This document shows positions 30,078-41,012 of a stretch of 64,000 nt of DNA, one piece after another; the stretch's first letter is position 1, and every line of letters starts with the position of its first letter. The position numbers and the translations under genes were made by a program. The notes below the pieces were generated by a model. That model was not told the DNA's origin, did no database searches, and worked only from the letters and a program-made list of their open reading frames with translations. This DNA is from Staphylococcus sp. IVB6240 (GTDB lineage: Bacteria; Bacillota; Bacilli; Staphylococcales; Staphylococcaceae). The DNA lies in contig NZ_CP094718.1 in NCBI RefSeq assembly GCF_025558425.1, positions 682,001 to 746,000 on the forward strand. Direction: 5' to 3'.

Positions 30078-30737
30078 ATGGATAAAGAGTATGTGGTAAT
30101 CGGTTTAGGACGTTTTGGCGGAAGCATTGTTCGTGAACTGAATGCATTAGATATGGATGTTATGGCCATTGATAAAGATGAACACCGTGTCGATGAATAT
30201 AGTGATATTGCGACTCATGCTGTCGTAGCAGATACAACAGATGAAGCAGTCATGAGAAGTTTAGGGATTCGCAACTTTGACCATGTCATCGTGTCAATTG
30301 GTGAAAATATTCAAGCGAGTACATTAACAACCCTGATTTTAAAAGAACTTGGTGTTAAAAAAGTGACAGCGAAAGCGCAAAATGATTATCACGCGAAGAT
30401 TTTAAATAAAATTGGTGCGGATACGGTCGTACATCCAGAACGTGACATGGGACGTCGTATTGCACATAATGTAGCAAGTGCAACAGTATTGGATTATCTG
30501 GAACTGTCTGATGAGCACTCAATCGTTGAAATGAAAGCAACAGAAGCGATGGCAGGAAAAACACTGATTGATTTAGATATTCGTGCACAATATGGTATTA
30601 ATATCATTGCGATAAAGCGTCGTAAAGAAATCATCGTATCACCAGATCCAGATATGGCATTGGAATTTGATGATATTTTAATTATGATTGGTCATGATAA
30701 TGATTTAACGCGTTATGAAAAGAAAATAGCACATTAA
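30078..30737 (+). CDS. ktrA: Potassium transport RCK protein KtrA
   Basis: KtrA is the cytoplasmic regulatory ring protein of the Ktr potassium channel. The 219 residues comprise an RCK_N Rossmann domain with GLGRFGGSIV (nucleotide loop) and an acidic DKDEHRVDE, then an RCK_C domain (about 135-219). In S. aureus the RCK_C domain of KtrA binds c-di-AMP. Start at ATG 30078, 7 bases after GGTGGAGG. No membrane partner (KtrB/KtrD) is adjacent, as is normal in staphylococci. Confidence 0.93.
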   Translation: MDKEYVVIGLGRFGGSIVRELNALDMDVMAIDKDEHRVDEYSDIATHAVVADTTDEAVMRSLGIRNFDHVIVSIGENIQASTLTTLILKELGVKKVTAKAQNDYHAKILNKIGADTVVHPERDMGRRIAHNVASATVLDYLELSDEHSIVEMKATEAMAGKTLIDLDIRAQYGINIIAIKRRKEIIVSPDPDMALEFDDILIMIGHDNDLTRYEKKIAH

Positions 30738-30745
30738 GACATATA

Positions 30746-30788
30746 AAAAAGAGGTCATTCCCACTATGAAAGGGGATGACCTCTTTGT
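30746..30788 (+). terminator. Terminator shared by ktrA and rnjA
   Basis: AAAGAGGTCATTCCC and GGGGATGACCTCTTT pair with one G-U. An A-run and a short T-run flank the stem, so it can act in both directions. Confidence 0.88.
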
Positions 30789-30794
30789 ATTTAT

Positions 30795-32477
30795 CTATTT
30801 TGTTTCATTCACTTTCATAATGACTGGTAAAATCATTGGCTTACGTGCAGTTTGTTCGTAGAGATATGGTTGTAAAGTTTCAATAATTGAAGACTTCACT
30901 TGATGCCATTGAATATCAGGTTGTTGATTTAACTTTTGAATCACTTCTTGTTTGATTTTCTTCTGAGCATCATAAATTAACTGACCTGATTCACGCATAT
31001 AGACAAAGCCACGTGAAATAATATCTGGACCAGATAGTAACTTGTTCGTATTGAAGTCAATGCTGACAACAACAATGACCAGACCTTCCTCAGAAAGGAG
31101 TTTACGGTCACGAATGACAACGTTACCGATATCACCAATACCGCTACCATCTACAAGTACATTACCAGATGGAATACGTCCTGCAGTACGTGCAGAATCA
31201 CGAGTAAGTGCAAGGACATCTCCAATGTCATGAATAAACACATTTTCTTCTTTAACACCACAATCCACACCTGTTTGACCATGTGCAACGAGCATGCGAT
31301 ACTCACCGTGAATTGGTAAGAAGAATTTTGGGCGAATAAGTCGTAACATCAATTGCTGGTCCCCTTGAGAACCGTGTCCAGATGTATGGATGTTTGAAAT
31401 CTTACTGTGAATGACTTCAGCACCAGCTTGATATAATGCATTGATTGTACGGTTGATGCTCTTCGTATTACCTGGGATAGGTGAAGAACTAAATACAACG
31501 GTATCTTCTGGAATGATTTTAATTTGTTTATGTGTTCCGTTAGCAATACGCGATAGTGCTGCCATAGGTTCACCTTGAGACCCTGTACATAGAATGAGTA
31601 ATTCATGCTTAGGAATACTGTTGATTTTACTTGGTTCAACAAATGTTTCAGGTGGTGCTTTAATATAACCAAGTTCTGTACCAATTTTGATATTGTTTTC
31701 CATTGAACGACCAAAGGTAACAATTTTTCGGTTATATTTAACGGCTGCCTCAACTGCTTGTTGGACACGATAAATGTTTGATGCGAATGTCGCAAAAATG
31801 ATACGTCCTGTACAATTTCGGAATATCTTATCGACGTTTTGACCTACTTCACGTTCACTTAAAGTAAAGTCTGGAACAAGTGAATTGGTTGAGTCAGATA
31901 ATAGGCATAGGACACCTTCATCACCAAGCTGAGCCATTTTTGCCATGTTCGCAGGGGCACCCACTGGCGTGAAATCAAATTTAAAGTCGCCTGTATGCAC
32001 AATTTTACCTTCAGGTGTATCAACAATGACACCATATGCTTCTGGAATACTGTGCGTCGTTAAGTAAAAGCTCACTTTGAAGTGCTTAGACTCAATGACG
32101 CTGTCTTCAGTGATTTCATTTAAAGATGCGGTACGTAGTAATTTATGTTCTTCTAATTTATTACGAATAAGTCCTAACGCAAGTGGACCACTGTAAATTG
32201 GAACATTAATCTTTTTAAGCAGGTAGGGCACACCACCGATATGGTCTTCGTGACCATGCGTGATAACAAGTCCCACAATTTTATCTTGATTCTGTTCAAG
32301 ATACGTATAATCAGGAATTACATAGTCAATCCCTAATAGATTATTGTCAGGGAACTTAATACCTGCATCAATGATTAAAATTTCATCTTTATATTCAACG
32401 GCATAAGTGTTCTTACCTACTTCACCTAAACCGCCAAGCGCGTAAACGCCAACCTCATTTTTTTGAAGTTGTTTCAT
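30795..32477 (-). CDS. rnjA: Ribonuclease J1
   Basis: RNase J1 is a 5'-3' exonuclease and endonuclease for mRNA decay and rRNA maturation. The 560-residue metallo-beta-lactamase/beta-CASP protein has the zinc motif HGHEDHIGG (about 74), [14 protein letters not shown], the beta-CASP helices, and [15 protein letters not shown] followed by [10 protein letters not shown]. The C-terminal dimerisation domain ends VIMKVNETK, about five residues shorter than in S. aureus. Its ATG shares one base with the rpoY stop, so the two are coupled. Confidence 0.96.
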   Translation of the reverse strand: MKQLQKNEVGVYALGGLGEVGKNTYAVEYKDEILIIDAGIKFPDNNLLGIDYVIPDYTYLEQNQDKIVGLVITHGHEDHIGGVPYLLKKINVPIYSGPLALGLIRNKLEEHKLLRTASLNEITEDSVIESKHFKVSFYLTTHSIPEAYGVIVDTPEGKIVHTGDFKFDFTPVGAPANMAKMAQLGDEGVLCLLSDSTNSLVPDFTLSEREVGQNVDKIFRNCTGRIIFATFASNIYRVQQAVEAAVKYNRKIVTFGRSMENNIKIGTELGYIKAPPETFVEPSKINSIPKHELLILCTGSQGEPMAALSRIANGTHKQIKIIPEDTVVFSSSPIPGNTKSINRTINALYQAGAEVIHSKISNIHTSGHGSQGDQQLMLRLIRPKFFLPIHGEYRMLVAHGQTGVDCGVKEENVFIHDIGDVLALTRDSARTAGRIPSGNVLVDGSGIGDIGNVVIRDRKLLSEEGLVIVVVSIDFNTNKLLSGPDIISRGFVYMRESGQLIYDAQKKIKQEVIQKLNQQPDIQWHQVKSSIIETLQPYLYEQTARKPMILPVIMKVNETK

Positions 32478-32692
32478 TATTCAGCGCGCTCCACATTAAA
32501 GTGTTCTGATTGTTGTTCATATTCTAAATGTGCGCCCTCTAATTTAGTTATGAATTCAATGTTATAGTTACGTTCTTTCAAGAAACGACGAACTTGTTCT
32601 TCTGTTTGAGCTTCAACATAAGTAGATTGTGTGTTTTCACGTACAATCACTTCATCACGATTATGTTGATAAAATACTTTAAAAATTGCCAT
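32477..32692 (-). CDS. rpoY: RNA polymerase epsilon subunit
   Basis: This 71-residue protein (YkzG/DUF1447 family) is the small auxiliary subunit of Firmicute RNA polymerase. It shows [19 protein letters not shown] and the family pattern [20 protein letters not shown]. It directly precedes rnjA and overlaps it by one base, as in Bacillus and Staphylococcus. AGGAGG lies upstream of the ATG. Confidence 0.92.
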   Translation of the reverse strand: MAIFKVFYQHNRDEVIVRENTQSTYVEAQTEEQVRRFLKERNYNIEFITKLEGAHLEYEQQSEHFNVERAE

Positions 32693-32902
32693 TAATAAAT
32701 GCCTCCTAGAGATATCTTTGTTTATATTTGTGACAACGATACGATATATTCATATAGTTGATAACGCTCATGATGCAACGATAAATAAAAAATATGAATC
32801 GAATGAATGTCAAACCACTGTTTAACAGAATTCAATTCATGTATTGCTATCATACAATTGTCGTATGCTGTCGATCATTTAATTCCGTACTTGATGTGCG
32901 AA

Positions 32903-33038
32903 GAGGTTGGGATATAAGCGCTTTGGATTTGAGTAGAGCTGAACAAAAGGCAAAATTACGTTTCAAATTTTGTCTCAATCATGTTAGTTCTATCAGAAAT
33001 CCTGCTTGTTGGGAGATTGTTTATAGATTTCCCAGCGC
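32903..33038. repeat. Possible staphylococcal intergenic repeat element
   Basis: A segment from GAGGTTGGGATATAAGCGC to CCCAGCGC resembles, from memory, a family of noncoding intergenic sequences common in staphylococci that start with GGTTGGGACATAA and contain GAGCTGAACAAAAGGC. Within it TGGGA (33010-33014) can pair with TCCCA (33030-33034), and the earlier TTGGGA copy could compete. The frame across it has no family features. It lies in the 606-base gene-free interval between rpoY and def. Confidence 0.4.
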
Positions 33039-33202
33039 ATAACTTGATTATGATCCGAACTTTTCGACCCAGTTAGGTTTTATTTTACATGAACTGAGCG
33101 AATAAATAAAGCAGAATGTTAGAAAAGAAAAGGGTGTCGAACTTAATTTAGTAAGCGTGTAGTGGCAGAAGATATTCAAATATTGGGAGTGCATTTATAA
33201 AA
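33039..33202. other. Gene-free remainder between rpoY and def
   Basis: No supportable gene or regulatory motif was seen in this part. With its neighbours it makes a long untranslated interval, which suggests lost coding sequence or an unrecognised RNA. Confidence 0.5.
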
Positions 33203-33293
33203 AAGAACAGCATGTATGTTAGGACAAGCTTTTAGGATAACGTAAAATAGATTCCTATATAAGCTTTTCATTTACTAACTACATACTGTTCTT
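33198..33293 (-). terminator. Long inverted repeat / terminator of def
   Basis: Outer arms 33203-33222 and 33275-33293 pair over about 19 positions (AAGAACAG, ATGTA and GTTAG blocks), and shorter internal pairs (AAGCTTTT/AAAAGCTT-like, TAGGA/TCCTA) fill the loop. A six-T run follows on the minus strand, 6 bases or so past the def stop begins the structure. At about 91 bases it is much larger than the other terminators here. Confidence 0.6.
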
Positions 33294-33298
33294 ATATT

Positions 33299-33850
33299 TT
33301 ATACCTCAATCGCACCTTCTCGTGGTGTAAGTGGATTTTCTTTATCAATATGGTCATAGAACATCACACCATTTAGATGATCAAGTTCATGTTGGAATAC
33401 AATCGCTGCATATCCTTTAAGTCGATAACTTACTTCATTTCCATCAATGTCAAAGCCTTTTAATGTAATACGATGATGACGATGTACAAGACCAGGAATG
33501 TCTTCGTCCACACTGAGACACCCTTCACCAGTTGGCAAGTATGCATCTTGAACACTATGGCTGACAATTTTTGGATTTACAATGCCTAGGTCGTAAGATT
33601 TGCCATTACCATCATCTGGGAGATAGATTGCAAACATACGTTTAGCAACATTGATTTGTGGTGCAGCAAGACCTACGCCACTTCTTAGTTGATATTTCTC
33701 AATCATTTCTGGATCTTGACTGTTATGCAGAAATTCTTGCATATCTAATAAAGTTTGACGCTCTTCATCTGTGAGTGGAAAAGTTAACGCTTCAGCCTTT
33801 TGACGAAGTGTTGGATGACCATCACGAATAATATCTTTCATTGTTAACAT
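33299..33850 (-). CDS. def: Peptide deformylase
   Basis: Def removes the formyl group from nascent proteins. The 183-residue enzyme has the three metal-site motifs: GVGLAAPQ (about 58), EGCLS with the Cys ligand (about 110) and QHELDHLNG with the His ligands and catalytic Glu (about 153). It starts [16 protein letters not shown] as in S. aureus, with the same length. It appears to be monocistronic, with a long hairpin after its stop. Confidence 0.96.
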   Translation of the reverse strand: MLTMKDIIRDGHPTLRQKAEALTFPLTDEERQTLLDMQEFLHNSQDPEMIEKYQLRSGVGLAAPQINVAKRMFAIYLPDDGNGKSYDLGIVNPKIVSHSVQDAYLPTGEGCLSVDEDIPGLVHRHHRITLKGFDIDGNEVSYRLKGYAAIVFQHELDHLNGVMFYDHIDKENPLTPREGAIEV

Positions 33851-34210
33851 ATAGACACACCTTCCTTACGTAACAATATATCAAATAATGTATCCTTCTT
33901 GCATCTATTATATTTGATGGTCAACTAGAAAATAAGCTTGTGAGAATCGAAACTAATTCATACATTTTAGAAATACGTGTAGGAGTTGGGTTACATGCTT
34001 TAAGTATGGCCGCATATCTAGCTACTTTGACAAGGGGTACTAAGATAAAATATTTAAATATGAGACGGTTCTGACAAGGATTCTGCTTCTTGAAGGCTGT
34101 AAATCAGTTTTTAAGGACGTAAATTATGATGTTTCACCCTAATTATTGTTTGCTTTCTTCGTCTCTTTTATCTAAAATGACCATTGACAATGAAGGAGGA
34201 TTTATGACAT
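33851..34210. other. Gene-free divergent region between def and the YkyA gene
   Basis: Between two divergent genes lie 360 bases with no supportable open frame. TTGACA occurs at 34028-34033, but no -10 at good spacing is convincing. GAAGGAGG at about 34191-34198 is the ribosome site of the next gene. Confidence 0.55.
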
Positions 34211-34843
34211 ATGAAATTAACGAAAACTGCAGGTATTGCAATAGCAGCGACGATTTTATTAGCGGGTTGTAACAAAGATGGCGAACAGATAGATAATTAT
34301 AATGAACATTTAAGTAACCTTCAAAGAGTAGAGGCACCGATTCAAAAAGTAAATAATGAGATGAACAAACTTGAAAAAGAAAAGGAAAAAATCTCAAAAG
34401 AAATTACAGGTAAAGATGTTTCACAAGTACAAGATCAAGTAAAAGCTTTCCTTGAAAATGCTGGTAAGCGTGAAGCACAATTACAAAAAGAAGAAGACGC
34501 GATGGGTGAATCTAAAAAAGTCTTTGAAAAAATGAAAAAAACAACAAGTAAAATTGAAGATGAAGCGGATAAAAAAGAGTTACAAGAATTCAATGATGCG
34601 TTAGCAGATAAATATAAAAAACATGAAGCATTCATTAACAATTACAAAGAGCTTGTTGGAAAAGAAAAAGATTTATTTGGTTATTTCCAAGATCAATCTG
34701 GCACACAAGAAGGTGTGGATCAACGTTCAAAAGAATTACAGTCTGCACAAAAAGAAATGAATAACACAGTTAAAGCGTACACAAAATCAATTCGCAAGAT
34801 GCAATCTGAAAGACGAGATGTAGAAGAAGTTATCAAAAAATAG
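34211..34843 (+). CDS. YkyA-family cell-wall-associated lipoprotein
   Basis: This 210-residue lipoprotein has the lipobox LLAGC (Cys20), followed by an almost wholly helical Lys/Glu/Gln-rich body with coiled-coil character (about 35-205). It matches the YkyA family (putative cell-wall-binding lipoprotein) found upstream of pdhA in Firmicutes. GAAGGAGG lies 12 bases before the ATG. Its role is unknown; placement beside pdh is conserved, but a 156-base gap before pdhA suggests separate promoters. Confidence 0.85.
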   Translation: MKLTKTAGIAIAATILLAGCNKDGEQIDNYNEHLSNLQRVEAPIQKVNNEMNKLEKEKEKISKEITGKDVSQVQDQVKAFLENAGKREAQLQKEEDAMGESKKVFEKMKKTTSKIEDEADKKELQEFNDALADKYKKHEAFINNYKELVGKEKDLFGYFQDQSGTQEGVDQRSKELQSAQKEMNNTVKAYTKSIRKMQSERRDVEEVIKK

Positions 34844-34957
34844 ACTGTAACAGTTTGTGTTAAAGAGTATAACAGTTTCTACAACTGTAATGCTGTCAAC
34901 TGCTACAGAACTTGCATCAAATCACTTAAAAGTTACACAGTTTTATGTTATTCTTAA

Positions 34958-36109
<1,152 letters not shown>

Positions 36110-36112
36110 GCC

Positions 36113-37090
36113 ATGGCACAAATGACAATGGTTCAAGCGATTAACAACGCGCTAGCAACTGAACTTAAAAACGACGAAAACACTTTGATCTTTGGTGAAG
36201 ACGTTGGTGTTAACGGTGGTGTATTCCGTGTAACTGAAGGTTTACAAAAAGAATTCGGTGAAGACCGTGTATTCGACACACCTTTAGCAGAATCTGGTAT
36301 TGGTGGTTTAGCATTAGGTTTAACAACTCAAGGCTACCGTCCAATCATGGAAATCCAGTTCTTAGGTTTCGTATATGAAGTATTCGACTCTGTAGCTGGA
36401 CAAATCGCACGTCACCGTTTCCGTAGCGGTAACTCAAAAGCGGCACCTGTTACAATCCGTACACCATTCGGTGGTGGGGTGCATACACCAGAACTTCACG
36501 CAGATAACTTAGAAGGTATCCTTGCGCAATCACCTGGTCTTAAAGTAGTTATCCCATCAGGTCCATATGATGCAAAAGGTTTACTTATCGAAAGTATCCG
36601 TAGCAACGACCCAGTTGCATACCTTGAGCACATGAAGTTATACCGTTCATTCCGTGAAGAAGTACCGGAAGAAGAGTATACAATTGAACTTGGTAAAGCA
36701 AACGTTAAACGTGAAGGTACTGATTTAACAATCATTACTTACGGTGCAATGGTACAAGAATCAATGAAAGCTGCTGAAGAACTTGAAAAAGAAGGTCACT
36801 CAGTAGAAGTTATTGATTTACGTACTGTTCAACCATTAGACATTGACACATTAGTTGCTTCAACAGAAAAAACTGGTCGTGTTGTTGTTGTTCAAGAAGC
36901 ACAAAAACAAGCTGGTGTAGGCGCTAACGTTGTTGCTGAATTATCAGAACGTGCAATTCTTTCATTAGAAGCACCAATCGGACGTGTTGCAGCACCAGAT
37001 ACTATCTATCCATTCACACAAGCTGAGAATGTATGGTTACCAAATAAAAATGATATCATTGAAAAAGTAAAAGAAACATTAGAATTCTAA
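36113..37090 (+). CDS. pdhB: Pyruvate dehydrogenase E1 beta subunit
   Basis: PdhB completes the E1 heterotetramer and supplies the transketolase-like pyrimidine and C-terminal domains. The 325 residues include [18 protein letters not shown] with the ThDP-activating Glu, [15 protein letters not shown], and [17 protein letters not shown]. The usual start is 3 bases after the pdhA stop, with AAGGAG inside pdhA. A 183-base gap with a large hairpin separates it from pdhC. Confidence 0.96.
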   Translation: MAQMTMVQAINNALATELKNDENTLIFGEDVGVNGGVFRVTEGLQKEFGEDRVFDTPLAESGIGGLALGLTTQGYRPIMEIQFLGFVYEVFDSVAGQIARHRFRSGNSKAAPVTIRTPFGGGVHTPELHADNLEGILAQSPGLKVVIPSGPYDAKGLLIESIRSNDPVAYLEHMKLYRSFREEVPEEEYTIELGKANVKREGTDLTIITYGAMVQESMKAAEELEKEGHSVEVIDLRTVQPLDIDTLVASTEKTGRVVVVQEAQKQAGVGANVVAELSERAILSLEAPIGRVAAPDTIYPFTQAENVWLPNKNDIIEKVKETLEF

Positions 37091-37147
37091 TAACAGTTTG
37101 ATTGTTAGGTGAGTTGTCTCTTTTTGAGCAATGATGCATAGAAAGTA

Positions 37148-37201
37148 AGCTCGCTTTGTAAAAACATTCGCTGTTGCTGAGTGATTTACATTTAGCGAGC
37201 T
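37148..37201 (+). other. Stem-loop in the pdhB-pdhC gap
   Basis: AGCTCGCT (37148-37155) pairs with AGCGAGCT (37194-37201), and inside it TGTAAA (37157-37162) with TTTACA (37185-37190). Only four T follow, so this looks more like an attenuator, processing or stability hairpin than a full terminator. Confidence 0.6.
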
Positions 37202-37273
37202 GCTTTTGAGATTTTAAATGAACGTCTCGCAATGAGATAGTTAAAAAATGATTTAATATTAGGAGGAAACAAC

Positions 37274-38578
37274 GTGGCATTTGAATTTAAATTACCAGAT
37301 ATTGGTGAAGGTATCCACGAAGGTGAAATCGTAAAATGGTTTATTAAAGCTGGAGATACAATTGAAGAAGATGACATTCTATGTGAAGTACAAAACGACA
37401 AATCAGTTGTAGAAATCCCATCTCCTGTAACGGGAACAATTGAAGAAGTTGTAGTTGAAGAAGGTACAGTAGCAGTTGTTGGTGACACAATTGTTAAAAT
37501 CGACGCACCAGATGCAGGCGATATTCAATTTAAAGGTGGACACGACGACGAGCCTAAAGAAGAAGCAAAAGAAGAAGTTAAAGAAGAAACTAAAGAAGCA
37601 CCTGCTGCAGCCCCTCAAGCAGATGTAGAAGTAGACGAAGATCGTATCATTAAAGCAATGCCATCAGTGCGTAAATATGCACGTGACAACAATGTGAACA
37701 TTAAGGCTGTTAATGGTAGCGGTAAAAATGGTAGAATTACAAAAGAGGACGTTGATGCATTCTTAAACGGCGGTGGCCAAGCAGCTGCAGCAACAACTGA
37801 AGCAGCATCAGCTGAATCTACAGAATCAACTGCACCAGCAGCGTCTGCAGCACCAGCAGCATCAGCTGAAGGTGAATTCCCAGAAACTACAGAAAAAATT
37901 CCTGCAATGCGTAAGGCGATTGCAAAAGCAATGGTTAACTCTAAACACACTGCGCCTCACGTAACATTAATGGATGAAATTGATGTTCAAGCATTATGGG
38001 ATCACCGTAAAAAATTCAAAGAAGTTGCTGCTGAACAAGGTACGAAGCTTACATTCTTACCATACGTTGTAAAAGCATTAGTTTCAGCATTGAAAAAATA
38101 CCCAGCACTTAACACTTCATTCAATGAAGAAGAAGGTGTAGTGGTACACAAACATTACTGGAATATCGGTATTGCAGCTGACACTGAAAGAGGTTTATTA
38201 GTACCTGTAGTGAAACATGCTGACCGTAAATCTATGTTCCAAATTTCAGATGAAATCAACGAACTTGCTGTTAAAGCACGTGATGGTAAATTAACTTCTG
38301 ATGAAATGAAAGGTGCAACATGTACTATTAGTAACATCGGTTCTGCTGGCGGACAATGGTTCACACCAGTTATCAACCACCCAGAAGTTGCTATCTTAGG
38401 TATTGGCCGTATTGCTCAAAAACCAATCGTTAAAGATGGCGAAATCGTTGCAGCACCAGTATTATCATTATCATTAAGCTTTGACCACAGACAAATTGAT
38501 GGTGCGACTGGTCAAAACGCTATGAACCATATCAAGCGTTTATTAAACAATCCAGAACTATTATTAATGGAGGGGTAA
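37274..38578 (+). CDS. pdhC: Pyruvate dehydrogenase E2, dihydrolipoamide acetyltransferase
   Basis: E2 is the core of the complex, moving the acetyl group from E1 to CoA. The 434-residue protein has one lipoyl domain (1-80) with Lys43 in QNDKSVVEI, and an acidic then Ala-rich linker. Next comes an E3/E1-binding domain (about 125-162, [11 protein letters not shown]...GRITKEDV) and a second Ala/Ser-rich linker. The acyltransferase domain (about 205-434) ends with the catalytic SFDHRQIDG. It starts at GTG 9 bases after AGGAGG. The 183-base gap before it could allow independent control of E2/E3. Confidence 0.95.
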   Translation: MAFEFKLPDIGEGIHEGEIVKWFIKAGDTIEEDDILCEVQNDKSVVEIPSPVTGTIEEVVVEEGTVAVVGDTIVKIDAPDAGDIQFKGGHDDEPKEEAKEEVKEETKEAPAAAPQADVEVDEDRIIKAMPSVRKYARDNNVNIKAVNGSGKNGRITKEDVDAFLNGGGQAAAATTEAASAESTESTAPAASAAPAASAEGEFPETTEKIPAMRKAIAKAMVNSKHTAPHVTLMDEIDVQALWDHRKKFKEVAAEQGTKLTFLPYVVKALVSALKKYPALNTSFNEEEGVVVHKHYWNIGIAADTERGLLVPVVKHADRKSMFQISDEINELAVKARDGKLTSDEMKGATCTISNIGSAGGQWFTPVINHPEVAILGIGRIAQKPIVKDGEIVAAPVLSLSLSFDHRQIDGATGQNAMNHIKRLLNNPELLLMEG

Positions 38579-38581
38579 AAT

Positions 38582-39988
38582 ATGGTAGTCGGAGATTTTC
38601 CAATTGAAACAGATACTATTGTCGTAGGGGCAGGTCCTGGTGGATACGTTGCAGCAATTCGTGCAGCACAATTAGGACAAAAAGTAACAATCGTTGAGAA
38701 AGGTAACCTTGGTGGTGTATGCTTAAACGTTGGTTGTATCCCATCAAAAGCACTTTTAAATGCATCACACCGTTTTGAACAAGCTCAACACGGTAGCGAA
38801 TTAGGTATTACAGCTGAAAACGTTTCATTAGACTTTGGTAAAGTACAAGACTTCAAAGGTTCTGTTGTTAACAAATTAACAGGCGGTGTTGAATCTTTAC
38901 TTAAAGGTAACAAAGTTGAGATCGTTAAAGGTGAAGCTTACTTCGTTGATGGTAACAGCTTACGCGTTATGGACGAATCAAGTGCACAAACGTACACTTT
39001 CAAAAACGCTATTGTTGCGACTGGTTCACGTCCAATCGAAATTCCTAACTTCAAATTTGGTAACCGTGTATTAGACTCAACTGGTGCTTTAAACTTACAA
39101 GAAGTACCTAAAAAATTAGTTGTTGTCGGTGGTGGTTACATCGGTTCTGAGTTAGGTACAGCATACGCTAACTTCGGTACTGAAGTAACAATTCTTGAAG
39201 GTGCTAAAGAAATCCTTGGTGGATTCGAAAAACAAATGGTTGCACCTGTTAAGAAAAAAATGAAATCTAAAGGTATGACAATCGAAACTGAAGCTTTAGC
39301 AAAATCAGCTGAAGAAACTGAAAACGGTGTGAAAGTTACTTATGAAGTAAAAGGCGAAGAAAAAACAATCGAAGCTGATTACGTATTAGTAACAGTAGGA
39401 CGTCGTCCAAACACTGATGAATTAGGTTTAGAAGAAGCTGGCGTTAAGCTTACTGAACGTGGTTTAATCGAAGTTGACAAACAAGGTCGTTCTTCAGTAA
39501 GCAGTATCTACGCAATTGGTGATATTGTTCCGGGTCTTCCATTAGCACATAAAGCAAGCTATGAAGCAAAAGTTGCTGCAGAAGCAATCTCAGGACAAAA
39601 TGCAGAAGTTGACTACATTGGTATGCCTGCTGTATGTTTCACTGAACCTGAACTTGCACAAGTTGGTTACACTGAAGCACAAGCTAAAGAAGAAGGCATT
39701 GCTTACAAAGCTTCTAAATTCCCTTACCAAGCAAACGGTCGTGCATTATCATTAAACGATACAGACGGTTTCGTTAAGTTAATCACACTTAAAGAAGACG
39801 ATACTTTAATCGGTGCACAAGTTGTTGGTACAAGTGCTTCTGATGTTATTTCTGAATTAGGTCTTGCTATTGAAGCAGGTATGAACGCAGAAGACATCGC
39901 ATTAACTGTTCACGCTCACCCAACATTAGGTGAAATGAGCATGGAAGCTGCTGAAAAAGCAATCGGTTTACCAATCCACACAATGTAA
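38582..39988 (+). CDS. pdhD: Dihydrolipoamide dehydrogenase (E3)
   Basis: E3 reoxidises lipoamide with NAD+ for the pyruvate complex and probably for other 2-oxoacid complexes. The 468-residue flavoprotein has the FAD motif [19 protein letters not shown], the redox disulfide [13 protein letters not shown], the NAD motif [12 protein letters not shown] and the C-terminal HAHPTLGE with the catalytic His-Glu. It follows pdhC by 3 bases with GGAGGGG upstream, and ends before a terminator. Confidence 0.97.
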   Translation: MVVGDFPIETDTIVVGAGPGGYVAAIRAAQLGQKVTIVEKGNLGGVCLNVGCIPSKALLNASHRFEQAQHGSELGITAENVSLDFGKVQDFKGSVVNKLTGGVESLLKGNKVEIVKGEAYFVDGNSLRVMDESSAQTYTFKNAIVATGSRPIEIPNFKFGNRVLDSTGALNLQEVPKKLVVVGGGYIGSELGTAYANFGTEVTILEGAKEILGGFEKQMVAPVKKKMKSKGMTIETEALAKSAEETENGVKVTYEVKGEEKTIEADYVLVTVGRRPNTDELGLEEAGVKLTERGLIEVDKQGRSSVSSIYAIGDIVPGLPLAHKASYEAKVAAEAISGQNAEVDYIGMPAVCFTEPELAQVGYTEAQAKEEGIAYKASKFPYQANGRALSLNDTDGFVKLITLKEDDTLIGAQVVGTSASDVISELGLAIEAGMNAEDIALTVHAHPTLGEMSMEAAEKAIGLPIHTM

Positions 39989-40004
39989 TTTGTGTTGATA
40001 TATC

Positions 40005-40042
40005 AAAAGAGGCTGGGCCATGGTGCTTGGCCTCTCTTTCTG
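40005..40042 (+). terminator. Probable terminator of pdhABCD
   Basis: AAAGAGGC and GCCTCTCTTT pair with one bulge, with extra pairs inside; the T run is short. It lies 16 bases after pdhD and 18 before the UPF0223 gene, so some readthrough is likely. Confidence 0.6.
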
Positions 40043-40060
40043 TATAAAGGGGGTTATTCT

Positions 40061-40333
40061 ATGGAATATCAATATCCTATAGATGTTGACTGGTCACAAG
40101 ATGAAATGGTGGCTGTTATATCATTTTTTAATGCGATTGAATCATATTACGAGTCATCTGTTGAAAGAGAAACTTTAATGGAACGATATCGTGCGTTTAA
40201 AAAGGTCGTTCCTGGTAAAGCAGATGAGAAAAATATTTTTTCAGAATTCAAATCAAGTAGTGGTTATGACAGCTATTTGGCTGTGAAAAATGCAAAGAAT
40301 CATCCTGATCATAAAACTTTAAGTAATCATTAA
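40061..40333 (+). CDS. UPF0223 family protein
   Basis: This 90-residue soluble protein begins MEYQYPIDVDWSQDEM, the hallmark of UPF0223 (YktA-like), and is helical with several charged segments; no active site is evident. The start at 40061 follows AAAGGGGG; an earlier in-frame start lies inside the pdhD terminator. Family members sit after pdhD in several staphylococci. Function unknown. Confidence 0.85.
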   Translation: MEYQYPIDVDWSQDEMVAVISFFNAIESYYESSVERETLMERYRAFKKVVPGKADEKNIFSEFKSSSGYDSYLAVKNAKNHPDHKTLSNH

Positions 40334-40349
40334 AAAATGGTTGTAATTC

Positions 40350-40424
40350 GAGCTGTATTTTGTTATTTTTATTAAGCGTTAAACAAAATGTTTAGTAAAA
40401 GTAAACTTAATACAGCTTTTTTGT
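40350..40424 (+). terminator. Terminator with internal TAAAC/GTTTA repeats before the pot operon
   Basis: AGCTGTATT (40351-40359) pairs with AATACAGCT (40409-40417), followed by TTTTTTTG and more T. The loop contains TAAAC (40380), GTTTA (40390) and TAAAC (40402), which are two overlapping inverted repeats suitable for an HTH regulator. The structure ends the UPF0223 transcript and may also hold the operator of the next gene. Confidence 0.6.
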
Positions 40425-40460
40425 TTTTAAATATATAAATGATGACTTGCAGGTGAAAAA

Positions 40461-41000
40461 ATGGAAATTGGCCAAAAGATTAGAAATTTAAGGCATCTTA
40501 AAAATCTGACTCAAGAAGAACTTGGGGAGCGAACAGATTTATCTAAAGGGTATATTTCGCAAATAGAAAGTAATAAGACGTCACCGAATATGGAAACGTT
40601 CTTTAATATTCTTGAAGTGCTTGGTACGACACCACGTGACTTCTTTGAGCAACAAGCAGTAAGCAAGATTCATTATCCACAAGAGGAACAGTTGACATAT
40701 GATGAAAGTGATAAAGGATACTTTCTACAATGGCCTGTTAAAACATCGAATGAATTTGAAATGGAACCATTATTGCTTACGTTACAACCACAAGCTTCAT
40801 ATAAAACATTTGAGCCATCCATGTCTGACACGTTCATCTATTGTCTAGAAGGTACGGTTACGCTGACATTTGGTGATGAACTCTTTGACGCGAAACAGGG
40901 TGATGCATTGTATTTTAAAGCAACAAAAGCACATCGATTAACAAACAATGGAGATGTTCCGGTACGTTTATTACTTGTCGCAACATCATCTTATTTATAG
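40461..41000 (+). CDS. XRE-cupin transcriptional regulator of polyamine transport
   Basis: The 179-residue protein has an N-terminal HTH_XRE domain (IGQKIRNLRHLKNLTQEEL...SKGYISQIE, about 4-58) and a C-terminal cupin_2 domain (about 110-175). This is the PuuR-like architecture often found beside polyamine genes. It lies 12 bases before potA with AGGAGG between, so it is the first gene of the pot operon. Control of potABCD by spermidine or putrescine is inferred from family and position. GCAGGTGAAAAA precedes the ATG. Confidence 0.85.
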   Translation: MEIGQKIRNLRHLKNLTQEELGERTDLSKGYISQIESNKTSPNMETFFNILEVLGTTPRDFFEQQAVSKIHYPQEEQLTYDESDKGYFLQWPVKTSNEFEMEPLLLTLQPQASYKTFEPSMSDTFIYCLEGTVTLTFGDELFDAKQGDALYFKATKAHRLTNNGDVPVRLLLVATSSYL

Positions 41001-41012
41001 GAGGAAACATAC

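Noticed and set aside
32794..33042. 82-codon frame between rpoY and def
   Set aside because: It crosses the candidate intergenic repeat, has odd composition and no ribosome site; more likely noncoding.
34143..34397. 84-codon minus-strand frame overlapping the YkyA gene
   Set aside because: It overlaps the ribosome site and lipobox region of a convincing lipoprotein gene and has no features of its own.
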